Below, piece after piece: positions 1-10,504 of a DNA stretch of 46,546 nucleotides. Numbering within the stretch: the stretch's first letter is position 1; every line of letters starts with the position of its first letter. Below the pieces are notes generated by a model. The model searched no databases and had not been told where the DNA came from. It saw only the letters and a program-made list of their open reading frames with translations. The DNA is from an uncultured Clostridia bacterium (lineage in GTDB: Bacteria; Bacillota; Clostridia; TANB77; CAG-508). The stretch lies in contig CANQSP010000007.1 of the NCBI GenBank assembly GCA_947626555.1, positions 1 to 46,546 on the forward strand, given 5' to 3'. The position numbers and the translations under genes were made by a program.

Positions 1-32
1 TAAACTATTTAACCCCGTCCCCTATAGTTTAA
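1..32. repeat. Right end of a long-hairpin element (partial copy)
   Basis: This is the terminal inverted repeat of the element found complete at 23015, 40730 and 45768, cut by the window edge. It matches the other ends (TAAACTATTTAACCCCGTCC, then CCTATAGTTTAA) except that the junction reads CCCCTATAG instead of CCCTATTAG. It overlaps the stop codon of the branching enzyme gene (29-31), so the TAA is made of element sequence. Confidence 0.8.
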
Positions 33-1624
33 CTGCAATAAATGCGAAAATCTATATCAGGGAAAATGCAATCTCTTTCTTGCATTTGTTTTAATAAGTC
101 GGTATCAATATTTGTGTTTCCTTTAATTTGTTCATACAATTTTGTAAATCTACCAATATGTTCTTTAATTCTCCTCTTAGCATAATCTACCATAGTTCCA
201 TTTGTAATAATAAATAACCAATCACTACTTTGTGCAAGTAGAAGTTCTCTAGCAGCTTGATTTAAAGCACTAATCTTTAGAGTATCTGTTTCATTTTTAA
301 ATAAATTAGCGAGTTCAACCATTCTATTTCCTGCAACGTGAAGATGCCTATGAACATAGTCATTAGTTTGATTTAGCCATACTTCGCTATAACCGTTAGC
401 ACCCCAACTAGAACGGCAAGGGGTGCATACTTGCATTTCAGGGTATTTGTCTATATATTCTCCTGGTGTAATTAGTTTAAATTCATTTTGATCGAAATGA
501 ATTTTCTTAAATAAAATATATAACCAATATGGACCTTCATACCACCAGTGACCATAAAGTTCAGCATCATAAGGGCATAAAATAATAGGAGTTTTATCCA
601 TATATTTAATTGCATTATTTATTTGAGAAATTCTAGAATCTAAAAAGTGACCAGCTTGCATTTCAGCAGAATCTTTAGCCCATTGTATATTATAATAATC
701 TTTATTTTCAGTTTTTCCAGTAATTCTATGATATTTAATACCAGTATGAACTCTAGCACCGTTAGAAGCTATATAAGGTTTTATATAGTCATAATCTGTG
801 TCATAACCAATATCTCTGTAAAATTCGCGATAATTGAAATCTCCAGGATATCCATTTATTGAACTCCAAACTTGTCTTGAAGATTCCATGTCACGACCAA
901 AAGCTACAACACCATTTGGTGAGACAATAGGGGAAAGAGTACCATAAATAGGAGTAGGGTCAGCATATAAAATACCATGTGATTCTGTAATTATATATTC
1001 AATACCAAATTCTTTTAAAAATTTATCAGATTCTGGAATATAGCCACATTCTGGAAGCCATATTCCACGTGGCTTTCTTCCAAAATATTTTTCATAAGTT
1101 TGAACACCGACGCCAATTTGAGCTTTTATGGTTTCAGGTGTCATATATAAGATAGGGAAGTAACCATGTGTTGCACCACAAGTAATAATTTCAAGTACAC
1201 CTATGTCCTGAAAATGTTTGAATCCACTTATTAAATTACAATTATATATGTCTTTAAAAACATGTAAATCGTTAGAGTATCTATCGAAATAATATTTAGA
1301 TAAATTATTTACTCTCTCATCATAAACAGTTCTTTTTATTTCTTTTTTTGCAAGTTCAATATGTTTCTCTAAATATTTAATATATCTTTCTTGCAAAAGT
1401 TTGTTATCAAGCATATTTAAAAGTGGAGGAGTAATAGACATTGTTATTCTAAAGTCTACATGTTCTTCCACTAATTTTTCAAAATTTAAAAGAAGAGGAA
1501 TGTAGGTTTCAGAAATTGCTTCATATAGCCATTGTTCCTCTAAATAATCTTCACTTTCAGGGTGATGTATAAAAGGTAGATGTGCATGTAACACAAAACT
1601 AACATAACCTTTTGGACTTTGCAT
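29..1624 (-). CDS. GH57-family 1,4-alpha-glucan branching enzyme (DUF1957 type)
   Basis: This enzyme would move alpha-1,4-glucan segments onto alpha-1,6 branch points during cytoplasmic glycogen-like polymer synthesis. The N-terminus (SFVLHAHLPFIHHPE) is the GH57 motif 1. GIWLPECGY near residues 187-195 holds the family nucleophile (Glu192), and CPYDAELYGHWW near 360 holds the acid/base Asp363. A helical domain with the DUF1957 WLFIITNGTMVDYA region follows. The length of 531 residues is normal for the family. The start is the ATG at 1624, with GGAG 8-9 bases upstream. It lies 58 bp after the DUF4912 gene on the same strand, a pairing seen in other Firmicutes, so the two are probably cotranscribed. 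Its stop codon lies in the hairpin element at 1-32. The family call is secure; branching rather than hydrolytic activity is inferred from family. Confidence 0.9.
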   Translation of the reverse strand: MQSPKGYVSFVLHAHLPFIHHPESEDYLEEQWLYEAISETYIPLLLNFEKLVEEHVDFRITMSITPPLLNMLDNKLLQERYIKYLEKHIELAKKEIKRTVYDERVNNLSKYYFDRYSNDLHVFKDIYNCNLISGFKHFQDIGVLEIITCGATHGYFPILYMTPETIKAQIGVGVQTYEKYFGRKPRGIWLPECGYIPESDKFLKEFGIEYIITESHGILYADPTPIYGTLSPIVSPNGVVAFGRDMESSRQVWSSINGYPGDFNYREFYRDIGYDTDYDYIKPYIASNGARVHTGIKYHRITGKTENKDYYNIQWAKDSAEMQAGHFLDSRISQINNAIKYMDKTPIILCPYDAELYGHWWYEGPYWLYILFKKIHFDQNEFKLITPGEYIDKYPEMQVCTPCRSSWGANGYSEVWLNQTNDYVHRHLHVAGNRMVELANLFKNETDTLKISALNQAARELLLAQSSDWLFIITNGTMVDYAKRRIKEHIGRFTKLYEQIKGNTNIDTDLLKQMQERDCIFPDIDFRIYCS

Positions 1625-1682
1625 TTGTAATTCTCCTTTGTGATTTATTATAATATAATAAATAATAAAATTGATTTATAAA

Positions 1683-2888
1683 TTATCTAAAAGTAGATGT
1701 AGGATTTCCTGATGATGGATTGCGTAAATTGAATTCATCAAAAGAAAAGTTTTTATTTGTATATAACTTATCATAAAATTCTTTTATGTTATATAATTTG
1801 CCAATTTTCTTTAAGAATGAAAGAGAAGCAATATCAATACTTGTAACTTCTCCAGTTTTAACATTTCTAAAATAAATTGTATTAGGCATTGTTTCAAATA
1901 ATATATGGTCATTTGGAGATTCAAGTTCATTAGAAGATGAAATATATAAATAATTGTTAGGAATACTAATATATTTATTAATTCCACGTCTGCCAAGTTC
2001 AATTTTATATTCACATTTACTATCATTTACTTTTAAATACCAACTATTTGCATAGTCGTTAATATCTATTTCAAAACTATAATTTTTTGTAAGATTATGA
2101 ACAATTAATACTGGTTTAGTATTGTTGTAAAAATATTCTCCGTATTGCGCTATGTAGCGCTTTTTATCTTCATCAGAAACATCCCAATATACGAATAATG
2201 TAGTAGGTGTTTGAGCAATAATTTTTACAACGGTTTCATTGTATCTATAAGGTAAGTCATAATATTCTATAACTTCAATTTTGTTAGAATTCTTTTTCAC
2301 AACTTTAGCCGAAGATTTAGTTGCTGTGGATTTAGCAGAGGTAACTTTTTTTGTACTAGCTTTAGCAGTTTTAGCAGATGTAGGCTTTTTTGTACTAGAT
2401 TTAGCAGTTTTAGTAGAAGTAGCTTTTTTTGTGTTAGCTTTAACAGTTTTAGCAGTTTTAGCAGAAGTTGCTTTCTTGGCGCTAGTTTTAGCTGTTTTTG
2501 TAGAAGTTAGCTTTTGGGTGCTAGCCTTGGTAGCTTTAGCAGAAGTAGTTTTTTTAGTATTAGTTTTAGTTGTCTTTGCAGAAGCTGTTTTTTTGCTACT
2601 AGCTTTTATAGTTTCTGAAGTACTTTCTTTTTTACTGCTAGTTTTATTAACCTTTGAAGTAGCTTCATTTTTAGTGTTAACTTTAGTAAGTTTTGGAGTA
2701 ATATTCTTTTTACCACTAGTTTTAGTAGTTTTTTGTTTAGTTGACTTTTCTTCTATATTTGTAGTACCAGAACTGCTACTAGATTTTTTTCTAGTAGTTT
2801 TTTTGTTAACATCTTTTTTACCTATAACTTCTTTTTTTACTACATCTTTTTCCTTTACATCTGTTGTATCTTTTGCTTTTCTTGGCAT
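1683..2888 (-). CDS. DUF4912 protein with a long histone-H1-like Lys/Ala/Thr/Ser tail
   Basis: The protein has 401 residues. The first ~205 are extremely basic and low in complexity, built from imperfect repeats of about 11-12 residues (TSAKTAKASTKK-like), resembling bacterial histone-H1/AlgP-type tails. From about residue 205 a DUF4912 domain begins (YDLPYRYNETVVKIIAQTP then LFVYWDVSDEDK). A second conserved stretch includes LGRRGINKYISIPNNY. DUF4912 proteins are often encoded next to GH57 DUF1957 enzymes, as here, suggesting a link to glucan metabolism, but the biochemical role is unknown. The start is the ATG at 2888 with an AAGGAGG site 7 bases upstream. No signal peptide is visible. The tail could bind DNA or a polyanion, which is inference from charge only. 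Confidence 0.85.
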   Translation of the reverse strand: MPRKAKDTTDVKEKDVVKKEVIGKKDVNKKTTRKKSSSSSGTTNIEEKSTKQKTTKTSGKKNITPKLTKVNTKNEATSKVNKTSSKKESTSETIKASSKKTASAKTTKTNTKKTTSAKATKASTQKLTSTKTAKTSAKKATSAKTAKTVKANTKKATSTKTAKSSTKKPTSAKTAKASTKKVTSAKSTATKSSAKVVKKNSNKIEVIEYYDLPYRYNETVVKIIAQTPTTLFVYWDVSDEDKKRYIAQYGEYFYNNTKPVLIVHNLTKNYSFEIDINDYANSWYLKVNDSKCEYKIELGRRGINKYISIPNNYLYISSSNELESPNDHILFETMPNTIYFRNVKTGEVTSIDIASLSFLKKIGKLYNIKEFYDKLYTNKNFSFDEFNLRNPSSGNPTSTFR

Positions 2889-3088
2889 TTAATTTCCTCC
2901 TTAGTGAAAATAAAAAATTCTTAATATATATACTATATCAAAAAACGAATAAATTCAATAGAAAACGACAAAAAAATTATACTTATTTTTTGTGAAATTA
3001 TAAAATAAAAATGCAAGGGAAAAATATTAAGTGAAAACAAAATTCGACTGTATGAAGTAGATAAAAATAATAGTATTTAACAGATATT

Positions 3089-3117
3089 TTGAAAATTATG
3101 TAAAATTGTGCTATAAT
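3089..3117 (+). promoter_or_regulatory. Sigma-A promoter for the 78-residue orphan
   Basis: TTGAAA (3089-3094), a 17-base spacer, then TATAAT (3112-3117). The leader of about 55 bases holds a short hairpin (GGGG at 3149-3152, CCCC at 3161-3164) ending right before the AAGGAGG ribosome site at 3165-3171. Confidence 0.7.
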
Positions 3118-3177
3118 ATATTTATGTAACCGTAAACGATATTTTCAAGGGGCTAATTATCCCCAAGGAGGAAAAAA

Positions 3178-3414
3178 ATGAATTTGTATCAACTATGTTT
3201 GTATGCTGACAAGATGGAAAAGCAACAGGAAGAAAAGCCGGCTCCGGCTGAGCAGCAGTTAACGCTCAAAGAGGCTATCGAAGCCGATAGTATTATCGGT
3301 GAGATGGAACGGAAGCGCGAGCTGCCCAATCCGTTTATGAAGAACGGTATGGTAAACTGGTCGCTTCTTTTTGAGGCGGATAAGTATGCTGCGGATCATC
3401 CTGAAGTGTTTTGA
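3178..3414 (+). CDS. Small high-G+C orphan protein (78 aa)
   Basis: I do not recognise this protein. It has 78 residues, is soluble and charged, and opens MNLYQLCLYADKMEKQQ, followed by a Pro/Glu/Gln stretch and a C-terminal region with WSLLFEADKYAADHPEVF. Its codons (gccggctccggct, gagcagcag, gagctgccc) are far richer in G+C than the flanking genes, which points to recent import. The gene is a self-contained unit: its own promoter (3089-3117), a strong AAGGAGG site 7 bases from the ATG, and a perfect 12-bp terminator immediately after the stop. That layout resembles the 407-residue cassettes at 18755 and 21627 and the orphan at 8935. No function can be assigned. Confidence 0.7.
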   Translation: MNLYQLCLYADKMEKQQEEKPAPAEQQLTLKEAIEADSIIGEMERKRELPNPFMKNGMVNWSLLFEADKYAADHPEVF

Positions 3415-3421
3415 AGTCAAG

Positions 3422-3449
3422 AATCGAGTTTGGTATTCCAAACTCGATT
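3422..3449 (+). terminator. Intrinsic terminator
   Basis: Perfect 12-bp stem (AATCGAGTTTGG / CCAAACTCGATT) with loop TATT, followed by TCTTATG. It starts 8 bases after the stop of the 78-residue orphan. Confidence 0.8.
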
Positions 3450-3509
3450 TCTTATGAAAAAATATAGAATATTGATTATAAATTTAAAAGAAAAATGTAT
3501 ATTAAAACA

Positions 3510-3538
3510 TTGACAACGAAAACTAATAAATATAAAAT
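3510..3538 (+). promoter_or_regulatory. Probable sigma-A promoter of ligA
   Basis: TTGACA (3510-3515), 17 bases, TAAAAT (3533-3538), about 45 bases before the ligA start. Confidence 0.6.
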
Positions 3539-3545
3539 CATATAA

Positions 3546-5673
<2,128 letters not shown>

Positions 5674-5703
5674 ATAAAATGATTTAGGAGAAAAGGAGAG
5701 CAT

Positions 5704-5943
5704 ATGGACGGTAAATATACATTCGAAAGATTTGAAAGAGAATTAGATGAGGGATTTGAACTATATTATACTTATGTAAGAAATAGATACTTATTATTTA
5801 AAACAAACGATAATTGTTATACGCAGAAATTATTATCAGTTCATGCAAAAAATCCGTTACCAATAATGTCTATGTTAACCAAGAAGAGAATTCATGAAAT
5901 GTTCCCATTTATGGAGGACATAGAGTATAAAGTGAGACAGTAA
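5704..5943 (+). CDS. Small conserved-looking protein of unknown function (79 aa)
   Basis: I do not recognise this protein. It has 79 residues, is soluble and rich in Phe/Tyr/Glu/Arg (TFERFERELDEGFELYYTYV, then TKKRIHEMFPFMEDIEYKV), and has no membrane segment or signal peptide. The start is well supported by AAAAGGAGAG just before the ATG. Codon use matches the A/T-rich host genes, so it is probably native. It lies between ligA and a convergent traX-like gene, with a shared bidirectional terminator directly after its stop. The aromatic and charged pattern suggests a small helical domain; no function is claimed. Confidence 0.75.
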   Translation: MDGKYTFERFERELDEGFELYYTYVRNRYLLFKTNDNCYTQKLLSVHAKNPLPIMSMLTKKRIHEMFPFMEDIEYKVRQ

Positions 5944-5986
5944 AAAATATATCCAATAGAAGCACATATTCTATTGGATATATTTT
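5944..5986. terminator. Bidirectional terminator
   Basis: Perfect 18-bp stem (AAAATATATCCAATAGAA, 7-base loop, TTCTATTGGATATATTTT) between convergent genes. The right arm ends inside the TraX-like stop codon. Confidence 0.85.
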
Positions 5987-6665
5987 AGTATATACAATAA
6001 TGTAAGAAATATAAAAATAGCAAATGAGCTGGATAGAAAACATAAAATAAATATTTTGCATTAGGACCTCGTTTACCATTATATAAAGCAATTAACATTA
6101 ATGATATACAACAACAAATTATTATAGGCAGATAATAACTATAAAATGAAATAGTAGTATCTAACATATATCTAATAACATAATTAATAATAATGCAACT
6201 TGCTACAGATATGTTTAGCCACAATTTATTTTGTCTAAAAATATAAAATAATAAAATAATGGTTACTCCAAAAGCACCATAGTCTACTCTTATAATTTGT
6301 GCAATAGCGCTTATTAAAACACAAATACTTAAGCCTAAATATTTATTTTTTATTTTATCAAATGATAAAATTGCCAAAACTCCTAAAATCATGGTAAAAC
6401 CTATATTTAGTGATAATGAAGCTGAAAAAGTAGATGTAAACAACATAAAAGGTATTTGAGAAATTATTGCAAATATAAGTAATCTAAATATATATTTTTT
6501 TAAGTCTTTGGTATGTATATAACCTTGAGCTATCTGAAATGCAAAAATAGGAAAAGCAATTCTTCCAATTAAATTGTAATATGAAAAATATCCTAATGTT
6601 GCATCTCCTAAATGGTCACAGAACATAGAACATAGACCTATTAGTTTTAATACAAAACTTGTCAT
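5985..6665 (-). CDS. TraX-family integral membrane protein
   Basis: This is a 226-residue polytopic membrane protein of the TraX family (named after the F-plasmid pilin acetylase). The recognisable region is the N-terminus: KLIGLCSMFCDHLGD, then YNLIGRIAFPIFAFQIAQGYIHT, with the conserved His/Asp and GRIAFP pattern. About seven hydrophobic helices follow, ending YVFYPAHLLFLYFLHY, a typical TraX C-terminus. Chromosomal Firmicute homologues are usually called TraX but need not act on pilin; an acyltransferase-like role is only inferred. The start is the ATG at 6665, preceded by AAAGGAATG. It is convergent with the 79-residue gene and shares its terminator. Confidence 0.85.
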   Translation of the reverse strand: MTSFVLKLIGLCSMFCDHLGDATLGYFSYYNLIGRIAFPIFAFQIAQGYIHTKDLKKYIFRLLIFAIISQIPFMLFTSTFSASLSLNIGFTMILGVLAILSFDKIKNKYLGLSICVLISAIAQIIRVDYGAFGVTIILLFYIFRQNKLWLNISVASCIIINYVIRYMLDTTISFYSYYLPIIICCCISLMLIALYNGKRGPNAKYLFYVFYPAHLLFLYFLHYCIY

Positions 6666-6746
6666 AACATCATTCCTTTATTATATAATTAAAAAAATTA
6701 TATAATAAATTCATAAAAAAACAATATTTTTTGTGAAAAAAATATA

Positions 6747-6775
6747 TTGCATAAATAAATCAGTTGATATAAAAT
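6747..6775 (+). promoter_or_regulatory. Possible pgi-rdgB promoter
   Basis: TTGCAT (6747-6752), 17 bases, TAAAAT (6770-6775), about 68 bases before the pgi start. This is a moderate match in a very A/T-rich gap. Confidence 0.4.
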
Positions 6776-6843
6776 AACCATATAATAAAATAAGAGATAG
6801 ATTGCAAAAGAAAATTTCAAAAAAATGAGATAGGAGGATTGAA

Positions 6844-8181
6844 ATGTCAAATATTAAAGTAGATTTAAAAAATACTAAAATAGATATGAAACAAATTATG
6901 GAATTTGCAAATAAAGTTGAAAAAATACATAAAGAATTACATCAAAAGGCAAATGATGAAAATGAATTTATTGGTTGGCTAGAGCTTCCTTCAAAGTATG
7001 ATAAAAAAGAATTTGAGAGAATAAAAAAATGTGCTCAAAAAATAAGAAAAGATTCAGATGTACTATTAGTAATAGGAATAGGAGGATCATATCTTGGTGC
7101 AAGAGCAGTAATAGAAAGTTTAACACATACTTTTTATAATTGCTTAGATAAAGAACAAAGAAAGTTACCTCAAATTTTATATGCAGGCAATAATATTAGT
7201 GGTTCATATTTGAATGATATGATAGAGTTAATAGGAGATAGAAATTTATCTATAAATGTCATTTCAAAATCTGGAACTACTACAGAACCAGCTATTGCAT
7301 TTAGAATGTTTAGAGAATATTTAGAAAATAAATATGGAATAAAAGAGGCTAGAAAAAGAATTTATGTTACTACAGATAGTGAAAAAGGAGCACTTAAAAC
7401 ATTAGCTGATGCAGAAGGATATGAGACATTTGTTATACCAAACAATGTAGGAGGAAGATATTCAGTATTAACAGCAGTTGGATTACTACCTATAGCAGTA
7501 GCTGGAGTTAATATAGATGATTTAATGAGTGGAGCAAGAATAGCACAAGAAAAATATAGTGATCAAAATTTAAAGTATAATGAGTGTTATCAATATGCAG
7601 TTGTAAGAAACATGCTTTATTCTGATTATAAAAACATAGAAATATTAGTAACATATGAGCCAAAAATGCATTATATAATAGAATGGTGGAAGCAATTATT
7701 TGGTGAAAGTGAGGGAAAAGACAGCAAAGGTATTTTCCCAGCAGGTGCAGAATTTACAACAGATTTACATTCTTTAGGGCAATATATACAAGAAGGAAGA
7801 AGAAGTTTGTTTGAAACAGTTATAAATATTGAAGAACCTACTTCAAATATAAAAATAAGAAGTGATGAAGATGATTTAGATGGATTAAATTATTTAGAGG
7901 GAAAGACATTAGATTATGTGAATAAAAAAGCAATGCAAGGCACAATACAAGCACATGTGGACGGCGATGTACCAAATATATTAATAAATATGGATAGATT
8001 AGATGCAAAAACCATAGGTCAATTAATATATTTCTTTGAACTTGCATGTGCTGTTTCTGGAAAAATACTAGGTGTAAATCCATTTAATCAGCCAGGTGTA
8101 GAAAAGTATAAAAAGAATATGTTTAAATTATTAGAAAAGCCTACGCATACAAGTCATGAAATGGGAAAGAGATATAAATAA
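6844..8181 (+). CDS. pgi: Glucose-6-phosphate isomerase
   Basis: Pgi interconverts glucose-6-phosphate and fructose-6-phosphate in glycolysis in the cytoplasm. Two SIS folds are visible: an N-terminal region with [19 protein letters not shown] and [16 protein letters not shown], and the conserved [21 protein letters not shown]. The C-terminal signature includes [16 protein letters not shown]. The length of 445 residues matches the short Gram-positive form. The start has GGAGG 6 bases upstream. The downstream rdgB gene begins about 25 bases after this stop, so the two are likely cotranscribed. Confidence 0.97.
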   Translation: MSNIKVDLKNTKIDMKQIMEFANKVEKIHKELHQKANDENEFIGWLELPSKYDKKEFERIKKCAQKIRKDSDVLLVIGIGGSYLGARAVIESLTHTFYNCLDKEQRKLPQILYAGNNISGSYLNDMIELIGDRNLSINVISKSGTTTEPAIAFRMFREYLENKYGIKEARKRIYVTTDSEKGALKTLADAEGYETFVIPNNVGGRYSVLTAVGLLPIAVAGVNIDDLMSGARIAQEKYSDQNLKYNECYQYAVVRNMLYSDYKNIEILVTYEPKMHYIIEWWKQLFGESEGKDSKGIFPAGAEFTTDLHSLGQYIQEGRRSLFETVINIEEPTSNIKIRSDEDDLDGLNYLEGKTLDYVNKKAMQGTIQAHVDGDVPNILINMDRLDAKTIGQLIYFFELACAVSGKILGVNPFNQPGVEKYKKNMFKLLEKPTHTSHEMGKRYK

Positions 8182-8206
8182 TATTAAAGAAAGGTATATA
8201 TTAAAA

Positions 8207-8782
8207 ATGCAAGAAATAATTGTAATGGCTTCAGGCAATGAAGGAAAAATAAAAGAAGCACAAGAAATATTAAAACAATATAAAATTGTACCAATGAAAG
8301 AAATGGGAGTAAATATAGATGTAGAAGAAGATGCAGATACATTCGAAGGAAATGCTATAAAAAAAGCAGAAATTATAGCAAAAGCTATTGGAAAAATGTG
8401 TATAGCAGATGATTCTGGAATAGAAATTGAGTATTTAAATGGATTTCCTGGAGTTCGTACAAAAAGATGGTTTGATGGAACTGATAGAGAAAGAAATTTA
8501 GCTATAATTGAAAAATTAAAAGATGTTCAAAAAGAGAACAGAAAAGTAAATTTTATAACTGCAATAGCAATCTCAGATGGAGAGAATACAACTGCAAAAG
8601 TAGAAAAAATACAAGGATATATATCACAAAATCCAAGAGGAAATAATGGATTTGGTTTTGATGAAATCTTTGAATTAGAAAATGGCAAAACATTAGCCGA
8701 GTTAACTGATAACGAAAAAAATCAAATAAGCAGTAGAAAAAAAGCATTAGAAAGCATAAGAAAATATTTAGAAAAAAATTAA
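8207..8782 (+). CDS. rdgB: RdgB/HAM1 family non-canonical purine NTP pyrophosphatase
   Basis: The enzyme hydrolyses dITP, ITP and XTP to monophosphates, cleaning the nucleotide pool. The substrate-binding motif MASGNEGKIKEAQEIL opens the protein, and the catalytic ADDSGIEIEYLNGFPGVRTKRW follows near residues 63-84. NPRGNNGFGFDEIF and a C-terminal NQISSRKKAL are also family-typical. I place the start at the ATG at 8207 (191 residues) and not at the in-frame ATG at 8156 inside pgi. The later ATG puts the motif at the N-terminus as usual and has AAAGAAAGG upstream, although the spacing of about 13 is long. The gene is followed by a strong terminator. Confidence 0.93.
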   Translation: MQEIIVMASGNEGKIKEAQEILKQYKIVPMKEMGVNIDVEEDADTFEGNAIKKAEIIAKAIGKMCIADDSGIEIEYLNGFPGVRTKRWFDGTDRERNLAIIEKLKDVQKENRKVNFITAIAISDGENTTAKVEKIQGYISQNPRGNNGFGFDEIFELENGKTLAELTDNEKNQISSRKKALESIRKYLEKN

Positions 8783-8824
8783 ATTAATAGTATAATAATT
8801 AAGAATATAGAGAGATAAAAAATT

Positions 8825-8872
8825 AAGAGGGTGAAATGAACATTTGTAAAAAGTGTTCTATTTCATCCTCTT
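8825..8872 (+). terminator. Long terminator hairpin after rdgB
   Basis: An 18-base left arm (AAGAGGGTGAAATGAACA) pairs with TGTTCTATTTCATCCTCTT with one G-T pair and one bulge. It is longer than typical intrinsic terminators and lacks a strong U run. Confidence 0.65.
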
Positions 8873-8903
8873 ATGAAATTGTGCAATAGAGAAATCAAAA
8901 GTT

Positions 8904-8929
8904 CTAAATGGCCTATGCCTACCATTTAG
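8904..8929 (-). terminator. Probable terminator of the minus-strand orphan
   Basis: CTAAATGG / CCATTTAG 8-bp perfect stem. Read on the minus strand it lies just after the stop at 8935 and is followed by AACTTTTG. Confidence 0.55.
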
Positions 8930-8934
8930 TGAAA

Positions 8935-9270
8935 TTACATCATAATAAAACTTTTGGTTTCTCTATGCGAGCATACTTCCTTCCTGTCAATTCCGCTTGA
9001 GTCAGTATTATATGGAATACTCCATATATCTAAGTACCATTTGTTAAAGTAACATTTCATGCGGACAAACCAAGATGTCTTTTTACTGTCGATAGTGAGT
9101 ACGCAGCCCTCTTTTAACCAGTCAAGAGGAATATATATGTCTTCCTCTTTTTTGGCATTAGAAGGATTATAGATTTTATCGTTAATTCGACAGTTACTAA
9201 TTGGTTTTACAGCTGTACCGCGCTCAACGTCCTTTACGAATAACAGATTAAAATCATTTAGTGAATTCAT
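8935..9270 (-). CDS. High-G+C orphan protein (111 aa)
   Basis: I do not recognise this protein. The likely start is the ATG at 9270 (MNSLNDFNLLFVKDVERG), preceded by AGGGGG; an upstream in-frame ATG at 9333 lacks a ribosome site. The product has 111 residues, is soluble, and contains a basic C-terminus and several Trp/Cys residues (IPLDWLKEGCVLTI, WFVRMKCYFNKWYLDIW). Codon use (gtcgat, ccgcgctcaacgtcc read on plus) is richer in G+C than neighbours, suggesting transfer. Its leader ends in AAATCTTTTTAGGGGGA, nearly the same 17 bases that precede the 407-residue genes (AAATCTTTTTAGGAGGA), hinting at a common origin. It has its own promoter and terminator, so it is a stand-alone cassette. Confidence 0.6.
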   Translation of the reverse strand: MNSLNDFNLLFVKDVERGTAVKPISNCRINDKIYNPSNAKKEEDIYIPLDWLKEGCVLTIDSKKTSWFVRMKCYFNKWYLDIWSIPYNTDSSGIDRKEVCSHRETKSFIMM

Positions 9271-9323
9271 ATAAGTAATCCCCCTAAAAAGATTTGGCAT
9301 AGTAAATAATAAGTTACTGCAAT

Positions 9324-9352
9324 ATAATATCATATAATTATGTAAAATGCAA
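9324..9352 (-). promoter_or_regulatory. Promoter of the minus-strand orphan
   Basis: On the minus strand: TTGCAT (9352-9347), 17 bases, TATTAT (9329-9324), roughly 55 bases before the ATG at 9270. Confidence 0.55.
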
Positions 9353-9380
9353 TATTTGAGTTTTTAAAATACTTGTAATA

Positions 9381-9419
9381 TTACCAACAAAATTGTATTA
9401 TAAAAATGTCTAAATAATA
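9381..9419 (+). promoter_or_regulatory. Conserved upstream element (copy A)
   Basis: TTACCAACAAAA ... TGTCTAAATAATA over 39 bases. An almost identical arrangement lies at 33781-33818, upstream of another membrane-anchored gene. CCAAC and GTCTAAAT, 18-19 bases apart, could be the -35 and -10 of an alternative (ECF-type) sigma factor; that is inference. Confidence 0.4.
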
Positions 9420-9462
9420 AAGGAAGTCTATATAAATCATAAATAAATATTAATATGGAGGG

Positions 9463-10348
9463 ATGAAGATGAAAAAAGTATTAAAAATAATAGGAATTAT
9501 TTTAATTATAATTGTAATAGTAGCATTAATATTAATTGGTATAGATTATTTTAGAGTACGTAATGGGGAAAAGCCGATATTAGAGTCTATGAGTCCAACA
9601 ATAAAAGCGGTTGTAGTAGAAGCAAATGAAAAGAGTATGATTGTTATGGGCATTGAAGGTGAAAGTGGACTATTATCTTCAGGCTTTGGAAAAAATGGAA
9701 ATATTGGCTTTAAGCAAGGACAAGAAATATTAATTTATTTTAATGGAGATATAATGACTACTTATCCTGCACAAATTGGAAATGTTGAAAAAATAGAGAT
9801 TTTAAAAGAAAAGAGTGATATAGAAATACCTACTACATATTTAAGGTATTGTTATAGTTCAGAACATAATGTTAAAGTTACAGTAAATGAATTAACAACT
9901 GTGGGAATGACACTTAGTATAGTAGATACAAATGAATTACCTTATGAATACACTACTAGATATAAAATAAATAAAAAAGTAAAGAATGAAGAGTATACTG
10001 GAAAGGGAGAAAAAATAGGAGAAGATACAGAACATTCAACTTCAGGATATACTCGGAACAGGACCTGAATACATATGGAAAGAATTAGATAAAAAGATAA
10101 ATATTGAAAGTCAGTATACAGCAGAGCCATTAACATATAATTTACCAAACATGACAGAAGAAAGTCATTATACGGTAGTTGGGTGGAAATTTGATTGGAC
10201 AGAACTTTATGGAGAATTGGACGAAGGAGAATATGAATTTTTATTACCAACAACAGATTCGTTATACATAAGAATTAAGTTTGAAATAGATGATAAAGGT
10301 AAAATTGAATACGAGATAGAAAGTCCAAAAGAAGATACTTCAGAGTGA
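9463..10348 (+). pseudogene. Membrane-anchored extracytoplasmic protein, interrupted by a +1 frameshift
   Basis: The first part (9463-10068) encodes a basic start, one membrane helix (about residues 7-27, IIGIILIIIVIVALILIGI) and an extracytoplasmic domain with ESMSPTIKAVVVEANEKSM. It then runs into a stop at 10066. The next frame is open from 10019 to 10348 and continues naturally (LQDILGTGPEYIWKELDKK, then TVVGWKFDWTELYGELDEGEYE). The switch must lie between 10019 and 10065 and needs removal of one base, for example in the GG at 10018-10019. The start has GGAGGGATGAAG upstream; the ATG at 9469 is an alternative. I do not recognise the domain. It may be a truly decayed gene or a sequencing indel. 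The conserved element at 9381-9419 lies upstream. Confidence 0.65.
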
Positions 10349-10372
10349 TTGAAAAAACTGAACGTGTAGTAC

Positions 10373-10407
10373 AAAAGCAAGTGATTTCTTGAAAATTACT
10401 TGCTTTT
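10373..10407 (+). terminator. Terminator, GCAAG family
   Basis: AAAAGCAAGTGATTT ... AAATTACTTGCTTTT imperfect stem followed by A/T. It is one of a set of related hairpins (12397, 29987, 31677, 33744 and the 18662/20246 pair). Confidence 0.75.
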
Positions 10408-10504
10408 ATGTTATCATAATTTTGCATATATGAAGTAAAAAAATATAGTATTATAAAAATGATTTTTATAAACTAAGTATATGTAAGGATGGAAGGGAAA
10501 AATT

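Noticed and set aside
2281-2892. Plus-strand reading frame of 203 residues
   Set aside because: It is the antisense of the Lys/Ala repeats of the DUF4912 gene; Val/Leu/Phe-rich low complexity and no ribosome site.
8156-8206. Longer N-terminus of RdgB starting inside pgi
   Set aside because: The extra 17 residues precede the conserved N-terminal motif and have no family counterpart; the ATG at 8207 fits better.
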